Translations under genes and position numbers: made by a program
The notes under the pieces: model-generated
Database searches by the model: none
What the model saw: the letters and a program-made list of their open reading frames with translations, nothing else
Told to the model about the DNA's origin: nothing
Shown here: positions 17,345-35,540 of the stretch, in pieces
Position numbering within the stretch: position 1 is the first letter of the stretch
Layout: each line of letters begins with the position of its first letter
NCBI GenBank assembly: GCA_965153355.1
Contig: OZ231127.1
Span: 67,580,001-67,644,000 of the forward strand
Source of the DNA: Flaccisagitta enflata
Lineage: Eukaryota > Chaetognatha > Sagittoidea > Aphragmophora
Direction: 5' to 3'
DNA length: 64,000 bases

Positions 17345-17500
17345 CAGTTGAACCCTGCTCTAACGGATTTCAGGGGACAAATATATTATTAGGCAGAATT
17401 CTCTTACAGACAATATAAAAAATAAAAGAAAACTGATTGAAGGGACTAAAAATTGGAGGAATTCCGTTGGAAGCGGATCCGTTAGAGCGAGGTTCAACTG
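17345..17500. mobile_element. 156-bp pogo-like miniature element
   Basis: Inverted ends CAGTTGAACC...CTCTAACGGAT with TA at 17343-17344 and 17501-17502. CAGTTGAAC-type ends with TA duplication are typical of pogo/Tigger-related MITEs. It lies only 8 bp from the preceding element. Confidence 0.85.
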
Positions 17501-17848
17501 TAGCTATCTCTATCTCTGTTGAAGGCTTCTGAAAAAAAATGACGTACTCATAAAATAATAAAAAGTAGATCATACCTGGTTTTAGTAAAATGTCATAAAG
17601 GGTGTTTTACAGACAGTACAGACTCGAGTTTATGAAACTGATATTTCCGGTCAGTAAAGTCAGCAAACCGTGTTCCATCGCTGACAACTATTCTTATGCA
17701 TTTCTTGTTGAACATGTCATATGAAAAATTTAGCGTTTCACATGACGATCATAAGACTGATCTCAAGACTGATAAGTCATCCTCCGCAAGAACCGGTTTT
17801 GCAAACATGAAAAGGATTTGGTGCATTACATGCCGAGCTTTCGCGTTG

Positions 17849-18809
<961 letters not shown>

Positions 18810-18944
18810 CAAGACCGGATACACGGCAAGACAGTCGCGTACGGGTAGGCAGGGCTGCAATTCAAAGACCGCTCGCAATTCAAAAAAGTTGGAGACGGAC
18901 GGACGGACCGACACGGCAAAGTGTAGAGTCGCGTGTGCGCGACT
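18810..18944 (+). mobile_element. Short type A hairpin-family copy
   Basis: CAAGACCGGATACACGGC start, distal AGTCGCGTAC, GGTAGGCAGGGC, and terminal hairpin GTCGCGTGTGCGCGACT followed by AAA. Confidence 0.8.
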
Positions 18945-19289
18945 AAACACAATCACCATGTCCGACACATAATTAGAATTAGAATTGCATTGGCCCCTGC
19001 CCATTATGACTTGGAGAATGTTTATTAAGGTAAATAAAATCGTCGTTGTTCCACTTAGGCTAAGCAGAAGGATGAAGGACTGGCAGAGTCAGTCTCGTCA
19101 ATAGCGTCCGTTTGTGCGTCCATCCACCAATCCGTCCGTCAAAATGGTTTCCTTCTCACTTTTATTCATCCTATAGATCTGAAACCTCTGCAGGTCTTTT
19201 GAGTCAATTAGAACTATCATTGCATGAGCGCAAGTTTACCATTATATTCTTTTTTTGCTGTTTAAAGGCTCTGACTCGTTTTAAGTCAA

Positions 19290-19424
19290 TCTTTTTTGTT
19301 CAGTCGGTCCGCCCGTTGGTCCCCTTCTTACTTTTTCGACGTCTGTGTGCTTTTTTAGCTCACTGCCGTAGCCGAAATGCCCCAGCCCACCCGCACACGT
19401 CAGGGGTGGCCGTGTATCCGTCAT
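19290..19424 (-). mobile_element. Truncated type A hairpin-family copy
   Basis: Lacks the hairpin end. It retains GTCCGCCCGTTGG, GCCCACCCGCACACGTCA and GGCCGTGTATCCG and directly abuts the next copy. Confidence 0.7.
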
Positions 19425-19427
19425 TTT

Positions 19428-19577
19428 TAGTTGCGGACACGCAACTCTATAAGAGGCTTTGTCCGTCCGACCGTCCGTCCGTCCGTTGGTCCGTAAGCAC
19501 GAGTCGAAAAGTGGGAAAACGCACATTTCCGCCCCTGCCCGCCCGTCCGCAACTGGTGGCCGTGTATCCGGCCTTGT
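19428..19577 (-). mobile_element. Type B hairpin-family copy
   Basis: T-run, hairpin AGTTGCGGAC-ACGCAACT, CTCTATAAGAGGCTTTGTCC, GAGTCGAAAAGTGGGAAAAC, GCCCGTCCGCAACT (distal arm identical to the hairpin arm), GTGTATCCGGCCTTG, T-run. Confidence 0.9.
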
Positions 19578-20232
19578 TTTCATAAGTGCCCGTTGAATTT
19601 TTTTCTGATAGCCATTTCCGTATGGATTTTGATTCATGCACATGTGTACAATACCACACTGAAAATAAACTTGGAGTAATCCAAAAACGTCCTGGCGGTT
19701 TTTGGGATTAGATCCATAGTGCATAGCCTAAAGGGCGACATTACGTTAATTTTAATATGAAAGTCTGTCAAAAGTGGTTATCATCTTCGTTGATGAAGTC
19801 GTCATCTCCATCATAGTCATCATAATCGCAGCGGCGAAAATCGTCGTAAAAGTCGTCGTCTTTTCATTGTCGCTAAAACAGAGGAAAAATACAATCGACC
19901 GGATTAAGGAAAAAAGACCAGGATTTAGGTCCTGTCCCAGCCCAATGTCACGCAATGCGTAAAATGCGTGTAATCGATGGAAAGGATTTGTATACCCACC
20001 AAACTTCTTATCATTTCATTGACGAAAGAACACATGCTACTTTGAGGCATTTCAACATTAGACATGTCAGAGTTCGTGCTTATTTTTTGAAGTTGAGCAT
20101 TATATTGCTTTTGAATATATTATAAGGCCCAGGCTGAGAATTCGATTTCTAGACACGGGAGATTTACCTTAAAAATCATTTTAAAATCAATTGAATTGAG
20201 TAGATTTCTATTTATTCCTGAATACTTATTTT
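19578..20232. other. Intergenic, nothing recognised
   Basis: Only a short CGTCGTAAAAGTCGTCGTC-like stretch near 19841; no supported gene. Confidence 0.4.
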
Positions 20233-20330
20233 TAGTAGCGTGCTACGCGAGTGTATATTCCACTTATCGGTATGTCGGTCCGTCCATATATCCGTCCGTC
20301 ACAAAGTCATTTAAAAGGTGTTAAAAATGT
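20233..20330 (-). mobile_element. Decayed 5' part of a type A hairpin-family copy
   Basis: AGTAGCGTGCTACGCGAGTG hairpin followed by GTCGGTCCGTCC. No distal end found. Confidence 0.6.
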
Positions 20331-20403
20331 TTTTAAGACATTTTAAAGGATTTGAAGCATCAATAAGTACTTGTTGGTCTGTAATTCTGTTAGTCCAGAT
20401 GTT

Positions 20404-20612
20404 GTCAGTCAGTCCATCCTTTTGTCAGTCCGTCCATCCGTCCATCCCTCCCTCCCTCTGTCCCTCCATCCATCCATCCGTCTATCCGTCCGTCCATCCC
20501 TCCCTCTGGGCTCTGTCCCTCCATCCGTCCGTCCATTTGTCCGTCCATCCCTCCCTCTGTCCCTCCATCCATCCGTCCGTCCATCCCTCTGTCTATCCAT
20601 CACTCCGTCATT
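20404..20612. repeat. Degenerate TCCGTCCATCCC repeat
   Basis: Imperfect 4-mer array (TCCG, TCCA, TCCC), probably expanded from the GTCC stretch of the adjoining hairpin-family fragment. Confidence 0.85.
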
Positions 20613-20845
20613 TGAATCAATTTTTTTTTGCGTCTTTTACATTTTTGAACATTAGAAAAAAAGCTGGGAGGTGGAGTTCACTAATTCAAAGGTCGTTTCG
20701 AAAGTTTTAGGCTGTCTGTCCGACCTTTTCTGGAAAAGCCTATGCACGCGACTTAGGTCTAATGACCTTGTTCAAAAAAGGATTCAACGTAACCTTATGC
20801 AAAAAAAAATAAAAGGATTGCCCCTGGATTAGATCACTCTCTTAT

Positions 20846-20850
<5 letters not shown>

Positions 20851-20900
<50 letters not shown>
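20851..20900. repeat. (CT)n microsatellite
   Basis: About 25 CT units. Confidence 0.95.
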
Positions 20901-20909
<9 letters not shown>

Positions 20910-21358
20910 AGGTTGTAAAGAAAGACCCGTACTTATTGAACTCTGCATTAAAGGTAAGTGAATCAACGGGTTCGGTTGAATGACCCGAGACAACCTAGCT
21001 GTGGAAAAAAATTCTGGAAAATTAAGATGACAAGACTGCATGCATAAAACGAATGTAAAAAAAAGAAACAAAAAGAAAACAAAATTTGACTGGAAACATA
21101 ATTTCTAGTTTTTATTTCATTCAGACACACAGACTCACTTACAGACAGTGACCGACACCAAACGGAGATACAGATAGATTGAAGAAGATACACACACAGA
21201 ATCAGGGATGTGCAGAGGGAGGAACACCTCTCACAACTGTGAGGAGGCCCGGGCCCAGGGCCGATCCGCACTTGAGCCAGATGAAGAACAAGAACTAAAG
21301 AACAGGAAGAAAAAAAAAAGAGAAATTCTTTCCAATTTCAAGCTTGAGCCTCCCTTTT

Positions 21359-21450
21359 AGTTGCAGACACGCAACTTTATATGAGGCTTTGTCCGTCCAT
21401 TGGTCCATCCGTCCGTTTGTCCATCCGTCCGTCGGTCTATCCTTCAGAGT
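21359..21450 (-). mobile_element. Truncated type B hairpin-family copy
   Basis: AGTTGCAGACACGCAACT hairpin, TTTATATGAGGCTTTGTCC and GTCC/CATCC repeats, then sequence outside the family. Confidence 0.7.
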
Positions 21451-22836
21451 TCAGTCAAGCTAGAGACTTTATTTGTTTCTTCGTATTTGGGAAGATTGCG
21501 TATTTCTCAAAATATCTGTATACACAGCGCTAGAGTTTTAGTTTGGAGAATTTTGTATTGTACCTTTAAAAGATATTGTCAAAGTCCTAAATTGCAATTG
21601 AATTATGTACTTCCCCAAATCTAACAGGATTACCAAATGGAGATCCACCAAACGATGGATTTGAAGGGATTCCATTTGGACTACACATTTGTCACTCGCC
21701 GTTGTCATGGTTAATGAGGTCAACAGATGAAAGAGAGCAAAATGCTATGATACCTTCAGCCAGTCTAACAGCTAATGTTAGTCCGACAGCATCTTACCTA
21801 TTTGTAGTTTGCCATGAAAAATTTTAATCTTTAAAAGTAAAAACAGATGATATTTTCTTACTCGTTTCCATCATTAACTATCTATCTGACGAAAATATAT
21901 GGTTTAAGCTCCTGTTCTTTTTTCCAATGTAATAAATGTACATCTAAATAAAAATATTTTAGTGGATGAATTTACACCAACTGTACGTTTTGTAAGTTAG
22001 CAATGGCGTCATTGTTAATGAGATTTGTGCTTCGGCGTTCTTCTACCTCCATGATGAGGTCCTGTCCGTCCATAAGCCTGTCCGTTGAAATGCATGTCCG
22101 CCTGTCCGGTCTTTTCACTGTTACATAAAGGGATGAATTTCGTCGCTATGTTCGTCAGAAGTAAAGTTAACCTTTAAGCCACTTGAAGAAATGGAACAAA
22201 AAAAGCCTCTTTGTAAATAGGTTGTTTGACTTTTGCAGCATATCGGCCATTACAATTACATTACAATGCTTACATTGTACTCTACTACCACGTAAAAATG
22301 AATTCAATCAATCGGGCTCTTCTTTTTCGATGTGATTGATTTCTATATTGAATCTCGTTTTTTTTTCCTCCGTATAAACGGTCTGAAATATTTGAATCTC
22401 ATGCGAGCGAGCCACTTTTCGGTCGGTTCGTCCGTCTGTCCTTCAAAAATACTTAATCTTTACCGCCCAAACCCATCAGAACGTGGCCATATAATATTAA
22501 TATCAAACGAATCGAGTCATCAGTTTCTATTGAATCAATCAGATATTTAGTCACATTCAAATACTTCCATCGATCTGGCATTAGACGCTGGAAACTGTCG
22601 GATGTTAATCAACTGCACATTTCCTTTACAAAAATATATTCAGGTGAGTGTTTTCATTAATCCTTCACTGCACTTGAAATCTATCGACTACTCGCAATAT
22701 CTATAAAGACTGATTCATATCTACTAAAGAATGGTTTTTAGTCATCGCGTTACGGTGTTGCAAAGTTGCGCACGCACCAAGCACTTCTCCTCTACATAAA
22801 TGCATAAGGCTTTCGATTCATAATCCATTTGGTTGA
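21451..22836. other. Intergenic, no gene recognised
   Basis: Weak GTCCGTCC fragments near 22065 and 22425 hint at decayed hairpin-family pieces. No supported exon. Confidence 0.4.
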
Positions 22837-22961
22837 ATGATTTTGGCATTTAAGGCTACATTCATCAGACTACCAATAAGGGCGGCTAATCGCCGTAGGA
22901 AAAAAGTCGTAAATGCTGCTCGAGAAAATGAGAGAGGAAAAGAGAGTGAGAGAGAAAAAAA

Positions 22962-23081
<120 letters not shown>

Positions 23082-23142
23082 GGGGGAGAGAGAGGGAGAG
23101 AGAGACAGAGAGAAAAACAGAGAAAAACATGCAACACAGGGT

Positions 23143-23312
23143 TACAATATCGTTGCAGACAGGTGGACAGAGGCATCCAACCCCCATCTACACCCCAACC
23201 CCAACCACCACACACAAGCATCAAGACAGCTTGTTTTTCCACTGTTCCACTTGGCCGGACAGATAGACCAACAGACCGATGGATGGACTGACGGACAAAG
23301 CCTTTCATAGAG
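23143..23312 (+). mobile_element. Type B' hairpin-family copy, terminal hairpin decayed
   Basis: Starts with the alternative outer end seen at 57638 (GGTTACAATATCGTTGCAGA), contains CCAACCCCCATCTACACCCC and TGACGGACAAAGCC, and ends in an eroded hairpin. Confidence 0.65.
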
Positions 23313-24338
23313 TCCAGAGTTGAAATGAGAGAGAAACTGTGCTGCCAGGATGCACAATCATCACCTGGGACATTTCAAAGTTCAAATAGACTTCAACTAA
23401 CTCGATTCCTTGTTTTAGGGAAAAATGCGAAAAATGAGAGAAAATAAAAAAAGATTTAAAAAATCATAGCTCCAAAACTATCGATCGCACAGAATTCTGC
23501 TTGGCGTCATCTGAAAGAGGAGATTTAGCTCTTTCTTAGCTATTAATTTCATGCGTAGTCCCGTTCTGCCCCAAAAATGCAGCAACTTTCTCAAACGGCT
23601 CATGAAAAAAAGGGAAAACAACTTTTCTTCGCAGGAATCAAAAAGTCTTCGAATCTTCGAATCTCGACTTTTTTCCAATCAGCAAATAACTGATCTTAGT
23701 CATCCAGAATTTTCTTCTCTCTTCTTTGCTCCAAAACTTTGTGAAGAATCTTTTCCTTATAAAGTTCAGCTTTGATTCGATTTTCATACTTTTCCTTTTC
23801 TTTCTCCTTTTCCTTCTTTTTTTCCTCCAGAAATTGTCGTCTTAGAGCCGATGTCTGTGATATGATATATGAATATGAAGTAATGTTTGAGAATATTGAA
23901 TGCCATAAAACAAGTTGTTACGATATGATATTTTTTGTCTCGCGATTTTCTTTGGGTTGATATTCAGATGTAGGCAACACATACGACGTATTTGTATAAA
24001 CAATATGTTTTCTCAGGCAAATGTGAGAACGCGTGGATAGCCACTTCAAATGAACAATCAACAAGTGTAGAACATTGTGTCGTGATGGGTCCGGCTTAAA
24101 TAGCAGTGAGAGCTCCAAAGGTTCTTGTCCTTTACTAGAACAGGGTGAAGTAGCAATGCTGTCCAACTTTCATTATGATAAAAGCAGTAGATCAAGTGAC
24201 TGAGTTTTAAACAACATTTTACAGCTAAGCCACAGTAAGGTTTTATGATCAGATGCGAATGGGCAAATTGGCCAGGAAAAGCTTGTAGTTATCACAGTAT
24301 TTTACAAATGATGGAAAATATTTCCTTAATGTTTAGTA
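23313..24338. other. Intergenic, no gene recognised
   Basis: AT-rich; small open frames lack splice or family support. Confidence 0.4.
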
Positions 24339-24447
24339 GATGTCGTCTAGACTGGGAAATACGGGGGAAGTTATATTGAGGAAAACAAATAAACATAAAG
24401 GAATGATATTTGGGATATGAAATAATGAAAGGATGCTTTATTGATGA
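24339..24447 (+). repeat. Inverted partial duplication of the 3' flank of the cysteine-rich gene
   Basis: ATGTCGTCTAGACTGGGAAA and the following about 90 bp, including AAAACAAATAAAC and AAAGGATGCTTTA, match the minus-strand sequence just after the stop at 26503. Confidence 0.75.
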
Positions 24448-24496
24448 TAGGCGTTGGTTGCCATGGAAATACATTTTCCATGTATTCCTGCTAAAA

Positions 24497-24528
24497 TATC
24501 AATATCAATATCAATATCAATATCAATA
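24497..24528. repeat. (ATATCA)n microsatellite
   Basis: About five perfect hexamers. Confidence 0.9.
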
Positions 24529-24631
24529 ACTGCTTAAAATCAAATTTGCTTTAACTTTCCCACTATACGTTCTGTAAGCATGTTGCCAGTTTAGCCGTTG
24601 CTAGGGAGCGTAACTATGTAAGTTGAAAAAA

Positions 24632-24815
24632 CATTGCCCTACAAAAGGAGGCCAGAATTTTCCAATTTACCAAGGATGAAAGCTTTGCAAGCTTACAATG
24701 GTGTTTACTCTATATTGCTCACAACTATCCTTTACTATTTACAAACAAAATGCTTACTTGACAAAACTATCAGGTTGAAAGCATACCTCATTAGTATAGG
24801 GTTGGACAGGCTTAT
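24632..24815 (+). repeat. Direct repeat of about 185 bp, copy 1
   Basis: Matches 25606-25790 with scattered substitutions (shared: AAAGGAGGCCA, ACAAAATGCTTACTTGACAA, TACCTCATTA). The two copies flank the element at 24900-25503. Confidence 0.85.
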
Positions 24816-24899
24816 ACTATTTAGTATACACAAAATATGTTACAAAAATAACAATCTAAGATTATCAATGTACTAGTGGAAGTACTTACAATAGCAATA

Positions 24900-25503
24900 C
24901 TACCCGAATTTAAAAAAACGCAAGTTTTTCTATAGCTCATTTTTGCCTCTTTGGTTCACCTGAGACATGATCTATCGGTGACCAAATTGAAGCTTTGTTC
25001 AAGGGCTTCCTTTTGAGCGCAATCCCACATCTGTAGCTTTATCCGTTTGAAAGTTATGCTCAAAAGAAGGTGCAGGGGTCCAAATTTCAAAATGCAGTCA
25101 GAGGAAAAAAAAGGTTATTTTAGGGTGAAGGTGGTGGAGTAATTGCACTGCCATGAGGAATCAGCCATTGTTCTACTCATGAGGTCTGCTTTCATAGTTC
25201 TTATATTTAAGTTCCTCAATGTCTGTGATGAAAATTGAAGCACCGAATGTGATCGATTACAATAAAACCTTTAAAATCATCATGGACTCTTAACTGAAAA
25301 TCAATGGCAAATATTTCTCAAGTATATCTCACTTTTGCATGGCGATTTCTCCGCATCAGCTTCAGTCTGAAGGGTAAAACTCTTGGATATGATGCATTGC
25401 AGCTTGAATGAAACAAACAAGCTTGCAAAATGCTGCTCAGAAGAAAAAGGTAGCCTTGTTCAATCACTTCTATAAAAAACTTGCGTTTTTTTTAATTCGG
25501 GTA
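24900..25503. mobile_element. 604-bp TA-flanked miniature inverted-repeat element
   Basis: Ends CTACCCGAATT then an A-run and CGCAAGTTTTT, with the complement at the right end. TA at 24898-24899 and 25504-25505. Ends resemble the 4519-4929 family. No transposase frame. Confidence 0.85.
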
Positions 25504-25605
25504 GTATTGATTACAAAACCATACCCTTAGTGGCAAGAATCGGGGTACAACCATTTGGGACCGCCGGCATTCTCTACCAAGGTACTCCTACTTATGAAAG
25601 TAGAA

Positions 25606-25790
25606 ACAACATTGCCCTTACAAAAGGAGGCCAAAATTCTCCAATTTACAAAGGATGAAAGCCTTGCAAGCTTTCAATGGTGTTTACTCCGGAGTACTCA
25701 GAACTATCCTCTACTATTCAAAACAAAATGCTTACTTGACAAATTATCAGCTTGACTACATACCTCATTAATACAGGGTTGTACAGGCCT
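25606..25790 (+). repeat. Direct repeat of about 185 bp, copy 2
   Basis: Second copy of 24632-24815. Confidence 0.85.
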
Positions 25791-25979
25791 ATGTGTGCCA
25801 GCCCTGTGATGCTCCCAAGCAAACGCTGTACAAGCAATATTCTTACAAAAAATATTATTGGAAAATTTGATTTTAAGCAAGGTTCCCTCAAAAAATTCCA
25901 TAAAGTATTGATATTTTTGCAGGAAAACATGGGATTGATGGGAATGTGTTTTTATAACAACCAACACCCATTGTCAATA

Positions 25980-26403
25980 CACGCTTTTCTTTTTATAAGA
26001 ACACTGTTTATAAGAACATCAGCCTCAAATTTAGCTAAAAAATAAGAACATCTTAAGAACATGCTCAGCCTCAGATTTGAAGATAAGAATATAAGTTTTT
26101 TTTAAAAAGTTGTAAAATTAGATGAAAAACCCTGAGTGATGGATATTTTGATAATGCTTTATACAATAATAATTCATTATTTATTAAATATTAATTTTAC
26201 ATTTTTTTTGTTTAATGAAAATGTTTTTTTTTCATTATTTCTTGCAAAACAAACTTTTATATTGTTAAAGATATATGATTAAAGAGATTATCTAATTCAA
26301 AAATAAGAACATGTTAAAAATGCTTGAGTCTCAAAAAAGGGCTGAAAATAAGAACGCTGAGGCTGACTTTAAAAATCCATGTTCTTATAAAATGAAAAGC
26401 GTG
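25980..26403. mobile_element. TA-flanked miniature element, copy 2 (CACGC ends)
   Basis: TA at 25978-25979 and 26404-26405; same ends and arms as 8855-9287, with TAAGAACACTG and CAGCCTCA. It lies 100 bp past the stop of the cysteine-rich gene. Confidence 0.85.
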
Positions 26404-26450
26404 TAAAGCATCCTTTTATTAATTTATCTTTCAAATATCAGTCCTTTAAG

Positions 26451-26456
26451 TTTATT
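26451..26456 (-). promoter_or_regulatory. Candidate polyadenylation signal AATAAA
   Basis: Minus-strand AATAAA 47 bp downstream of the stop of the cysteine-rich gene. A second one lies at about 26415-26420. Confidence 0.55.
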
Positions 26457-26502
26457 TGTTTTCCCGATATCGATTCCCCGTATTTCCAAGTCTAGACGAC
26501 AT

Positions 26503-32538
<6,036 letters not shown>

Positions 32539-33565
32539 TCCTGTGTACAATGAACACCCGCTTCTAACGATTTCTTATGCTATTTTTCTTAACGAGCTAA
32601 ATAATGTATACGTATGCTAGCATTATTTTCGCTTTTGATCACGCACTTTCATAACAACATTAAAAGCATTAGAAAAAATAACCATCTAAACTGTGTGTGT
32701 AATCCATTGAAAAATATTTGGATAAGGGGGAAAAACTCATATGCATCCTTTTGCATTATTGAGAATTTCATTCCTCGCGAGTTCGCAGGAGTGAGATACC
32801 ATTAGCACTTTCTAAAATCTCAATTCCTGGCAAAGAAACTCTTTTTAAGCTCCAAAAAGCTTTTTCCTTCTCCCGCCTAAAAAATCTTCGAGTCGAACTT
32901 TCTTCCTCGATCCGAGTTTTATGATACTGATCACGTTTAGCGGCTTTCTGAAGGCATAAATGGTCCCGTTCACGTTAAATGGAGCGACTGTTCACATCAG
33001 TGTCAGCAAGGCCGGACACTGCTCACATTTAGCGGCTTCCTGAAGGCATCAATGGTCCCATTTATGATGAATTTATTTATGTGAATTGTAAAGTAGGCTG
33101 TGAAGAGGGCCGAACACCGGTTCGAGTTGACCATGATTGAGGCCACATTGATAATTCTCGCACAGTGGCCCCTTTTAAAATGAACGTGGGCTAAGCTTGA
33201 TTCTCGTCGTCTACATAATGATTATGTCATAATCGCGTCTCCGGAGACATCGATGGTAATGGCGATGACGATGGAGCCATTCATCGTAAAAATCATGAAG
33301 CTTCACTTTAAACAGATTTTGGCATTTTGCGGGAAAAAATCTTTTTTGCACACATCTGTTGACGTTTTAGGGACTTCTTAGGACTTCTTTGGTCACTTTT
33401 TGCCATCCCAGAACTAATCTGTTCGTCAATCAGATCGGATCGGAAAATCCTAACCCAGACCTCATTTACGAAGCTGCCAGAAAATTTTTAAAACAAAAAC
33501 AAGAAAAAAAAACACCTCATGAATACTAAACAAAAAAAAAAAAAAAAAAAAAGAGAAAGAAAAAG

Positions 33566-33569
<4 letters not shown>
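32539..33569. other. Intergenic, no gene recognised
   Basis: Contains one imperfect direct repeat: TCACGTTTAGCGGC... at 32927 recurs at about 33012 with GAAGGCATCAATGGTCCC. Otherwise nothing was recognised. Confidence 0.45.

Positions 33570-33655
<86 letters not shown>
33570..33655. repeat. (CA)n microsatellite
   Basis: About 43 CA units, preceded by an A-run. Confidence 0.97.
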
Positions 33656-33656
<1 letters not shown>

Positions 33657-33734
33657 AAACAAGGAATTTGTCATAAGTATTGATTCATCGCACATCCAAT
33701 TGGTTTAGAACTTAGTACACACCCTTTCTTGTTT

Positions 33735-33735
<1 letters not shown>

Positions 33736-33817
<82 letters not shown>
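33736..33817. repeat. (TTTC)n microsatellite
   Basis: About 20 perfect units. Confidence 0.97.
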
Positions 33818-33957
33818 CTCTTTTCCCCATCAGGATATTCAATCCAAGAACTTCTTTTGTCCTGGTTGAATTGCGGTATGAGAATTCTTCGCCATTCATT
33901 GAATTGATTAAGAAAGAAGATTTTTTCTCAGAGATTTTCTTGATTTTTTTCCTTTTA

Positions 33958-34106
33958 AGTCGCGGACTAGCGACTCTATAAGAGGCTTTGTCCGTCCGTT
34001 GGTCGGTCGGTCGGTCCGTGGTGATCGAGTTGGAAAGTGTGAAAACACGCATTTCCGCCCCTGCCCACCCGTCCGCAACTGGTATTGGCCGTGTATCCGG
34101 CCTTGT
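33958..34106 (-). mobile_element. Hairpin-family copy, AGTCGCGGAC arm
   Basis: Hairpin AGTCGCGGAC-TAGCGACT, CTCTATAAGAGGCTTTGTCC and GGTCGGTCGG. The distal arm GTCCGCAACT differs from the hairpin arm by one C-to-T-type change. Ends GTGTATCCGGCCTTG and T-run. Confidence 0.88.
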
Positions 34107-34303
34107 TTTCTTCCTTTTGGGATTCTCACAAATTTGCATATCGAGATGAGGATTTCCCGCTTATAATTTCGTCCATTTTCTTCCTCGTTATCTTCTTTAT
34201 TAAGTTTTTTTGCTTTGTGTGTTTTATTTCTCTTCCTCTGTTTGTTTTTCTTTTGCTCTCTCTTCTACTGTCTCTTTTCCTTAATTTTTCTCATTTTAAT
34301 CTT

Positions 34304-34430
34304 TAGGTGCGACAAAGCACCTCTATAACTGGCTGTGTCCGTCGGTCGGTCGGTTGGTCGGTCGGTTGGTTGGGTAACGCATTCGTTCGACGATCCACAC
34401 GTCGCACCTTATTGGCCTACTTGGCCTTGT
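34304..34430 (-). mobile_element. Type C hairpin-family copy
   Basis: Hairpin AGGTGCGAC-AAAGCACCT, CTCTATAACTGGCTGTGTCC, GGTCGG repeats, distal arm GTCGCACCT (exact match), and ATTGGCCTACTTGGCCTTG. The T-run at its end is shared with the next copy. Confidence 0.85.
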
Positions 34431-34433
34431 TTT

Positions 34434-34588
34434 TAGTTGCGGACACGCAACTCTATAAGAGGCTTTGTCCGTCCGTTGGTTGGTTGGTCGATCGGTCGGT
34501 CCGTGGTCACGAGTCGAAAAGTGGGAAAACGCGGATATCCGCCCCTGCCCACCCGTCCGCAACTGATGGCCGTGTATCCGGCCTTGTT
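34434..34588 (-). mobile_element. Type B hairpin-family copy abutting a type C copy
   Basis: AGTTGCGGAC-ACGCAACT hairpin and distal GTCCGCAACT, otherwise as at 19428-19577. Confidence 0.9.
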
Positions 34589-34599
34589 TTCCCTTGTTC

Positions 34600-34805
34600 T
34601 TCTGCTTCTTCTTCTGCTTTTCTTTCTTTTTCTTCTTCTTCTTTTTCGTTTTCTTCTTCTTCTTTTTCGTTTTCTTCTTCTTCGTCTTCTTCTTCTTCTT
34701 TTTCTTTTTCTTTTTCTTTTTCTTTTTCTTTTTCTTTTTCTTTTTCTTTTTCTTCTTCTTCTTCTTCTTCTTCTTCTTCTTCTTCTTCTTCTTCTTCTTC
34801 TTCCC
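34600..34805. repeat. (TTC)n/(TTTTTC)n microsatellite
   Basis: Mixed TTC and TTTTTC units immediately following the type B copy. Confidence 0.95.
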
Positions 34806-35049
34806 TCTTCAATTTTCTCTCTCAATGACCCGCTGCGAAAAAGATGAAACTGTCTTCCAAATTCGTCTTTGAAACGCAAAATAATTGTCAACACTTTGGT
34901 CCACATATCCTGCTATCCTGTTGTACAGATAATTGCGAAAGAATGCGTTTTCCTGTCGGGTTTCGTTGCCTAGTTGTTCCACCCCCTGTCAATGATGATT
35001 GGCCATCCTGGGCAAAGCATCGTGGAAACCGAAAGGAGACAAAAACAAA

Positions 35050-35131
35050 CCATCGAGTCGAAAAGTGGGAAAACGGGCATTTCCGCCCCTGCCCACCCGT
35101 CCGCAACTGATGGCCGTGTATCCGGCCTTGT
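35050..35131 (-). mobile_element. Distal half of a type B hairpin-family copy
   Basis: Starts at CATCGAGTCGAAAAGTGGG and runs through GTCCGCAACT to GGCCTTG; the hairpin half is absent. Confidence 0.75.
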
Positions 35132-35383
35132 TCATCAATTCTTTGATGTGTCCATGCGAACATCCAACTACTTCTTTGATAACACTGGCCAAAAACTAAT
35201 ACAGTTGCAATGCAAGCACTTTCTAGTCTGATGAACCACTCATAAAATCCTAATTCATGAACAAAGCCAAAGGCTAACTTATCACTTATGGTGTCATAAT
35301 AATATTGGATTTCCAAATTTGAAAAACAAATTATTTTGCATAACGCAGGGTAAGAAATAAATGAGACCTAACTGCATATTTTT

Positions 35384-35540
35384 AGTCGCGGGCACGCAAC
35401 TCTATAAGGCACTTTTCCGTTCGTCGGTCCGTTGGTCGGTTGGTCCGTCACAAAGTTGTTTTTTGAGGTTTTCCGCTCCTGCCCACCCGTCCACGACTGA
35501 TGCTGTACACGTGTATACCATAAGTCTGTATATGGCCTTG
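35384..35540 (-). mobile_element. Hairpin-family copy, AGTCGCGGGC arm
   Basis: Hairpin AGTCGCGGGC-ACGCAACT, GTCGGTCCGTTGGTCGG, and distal GTCCACGACT (two changes from the arm), ending near GTATATGGCCTTG. Confidence 0.75.

Noticed and set aside
34600-34828. Phe-, Ser- or Lys/Arg-rich open frames
   Set aside because: All frames of a (TTC)n/(TTTTTC)n microsatellite.
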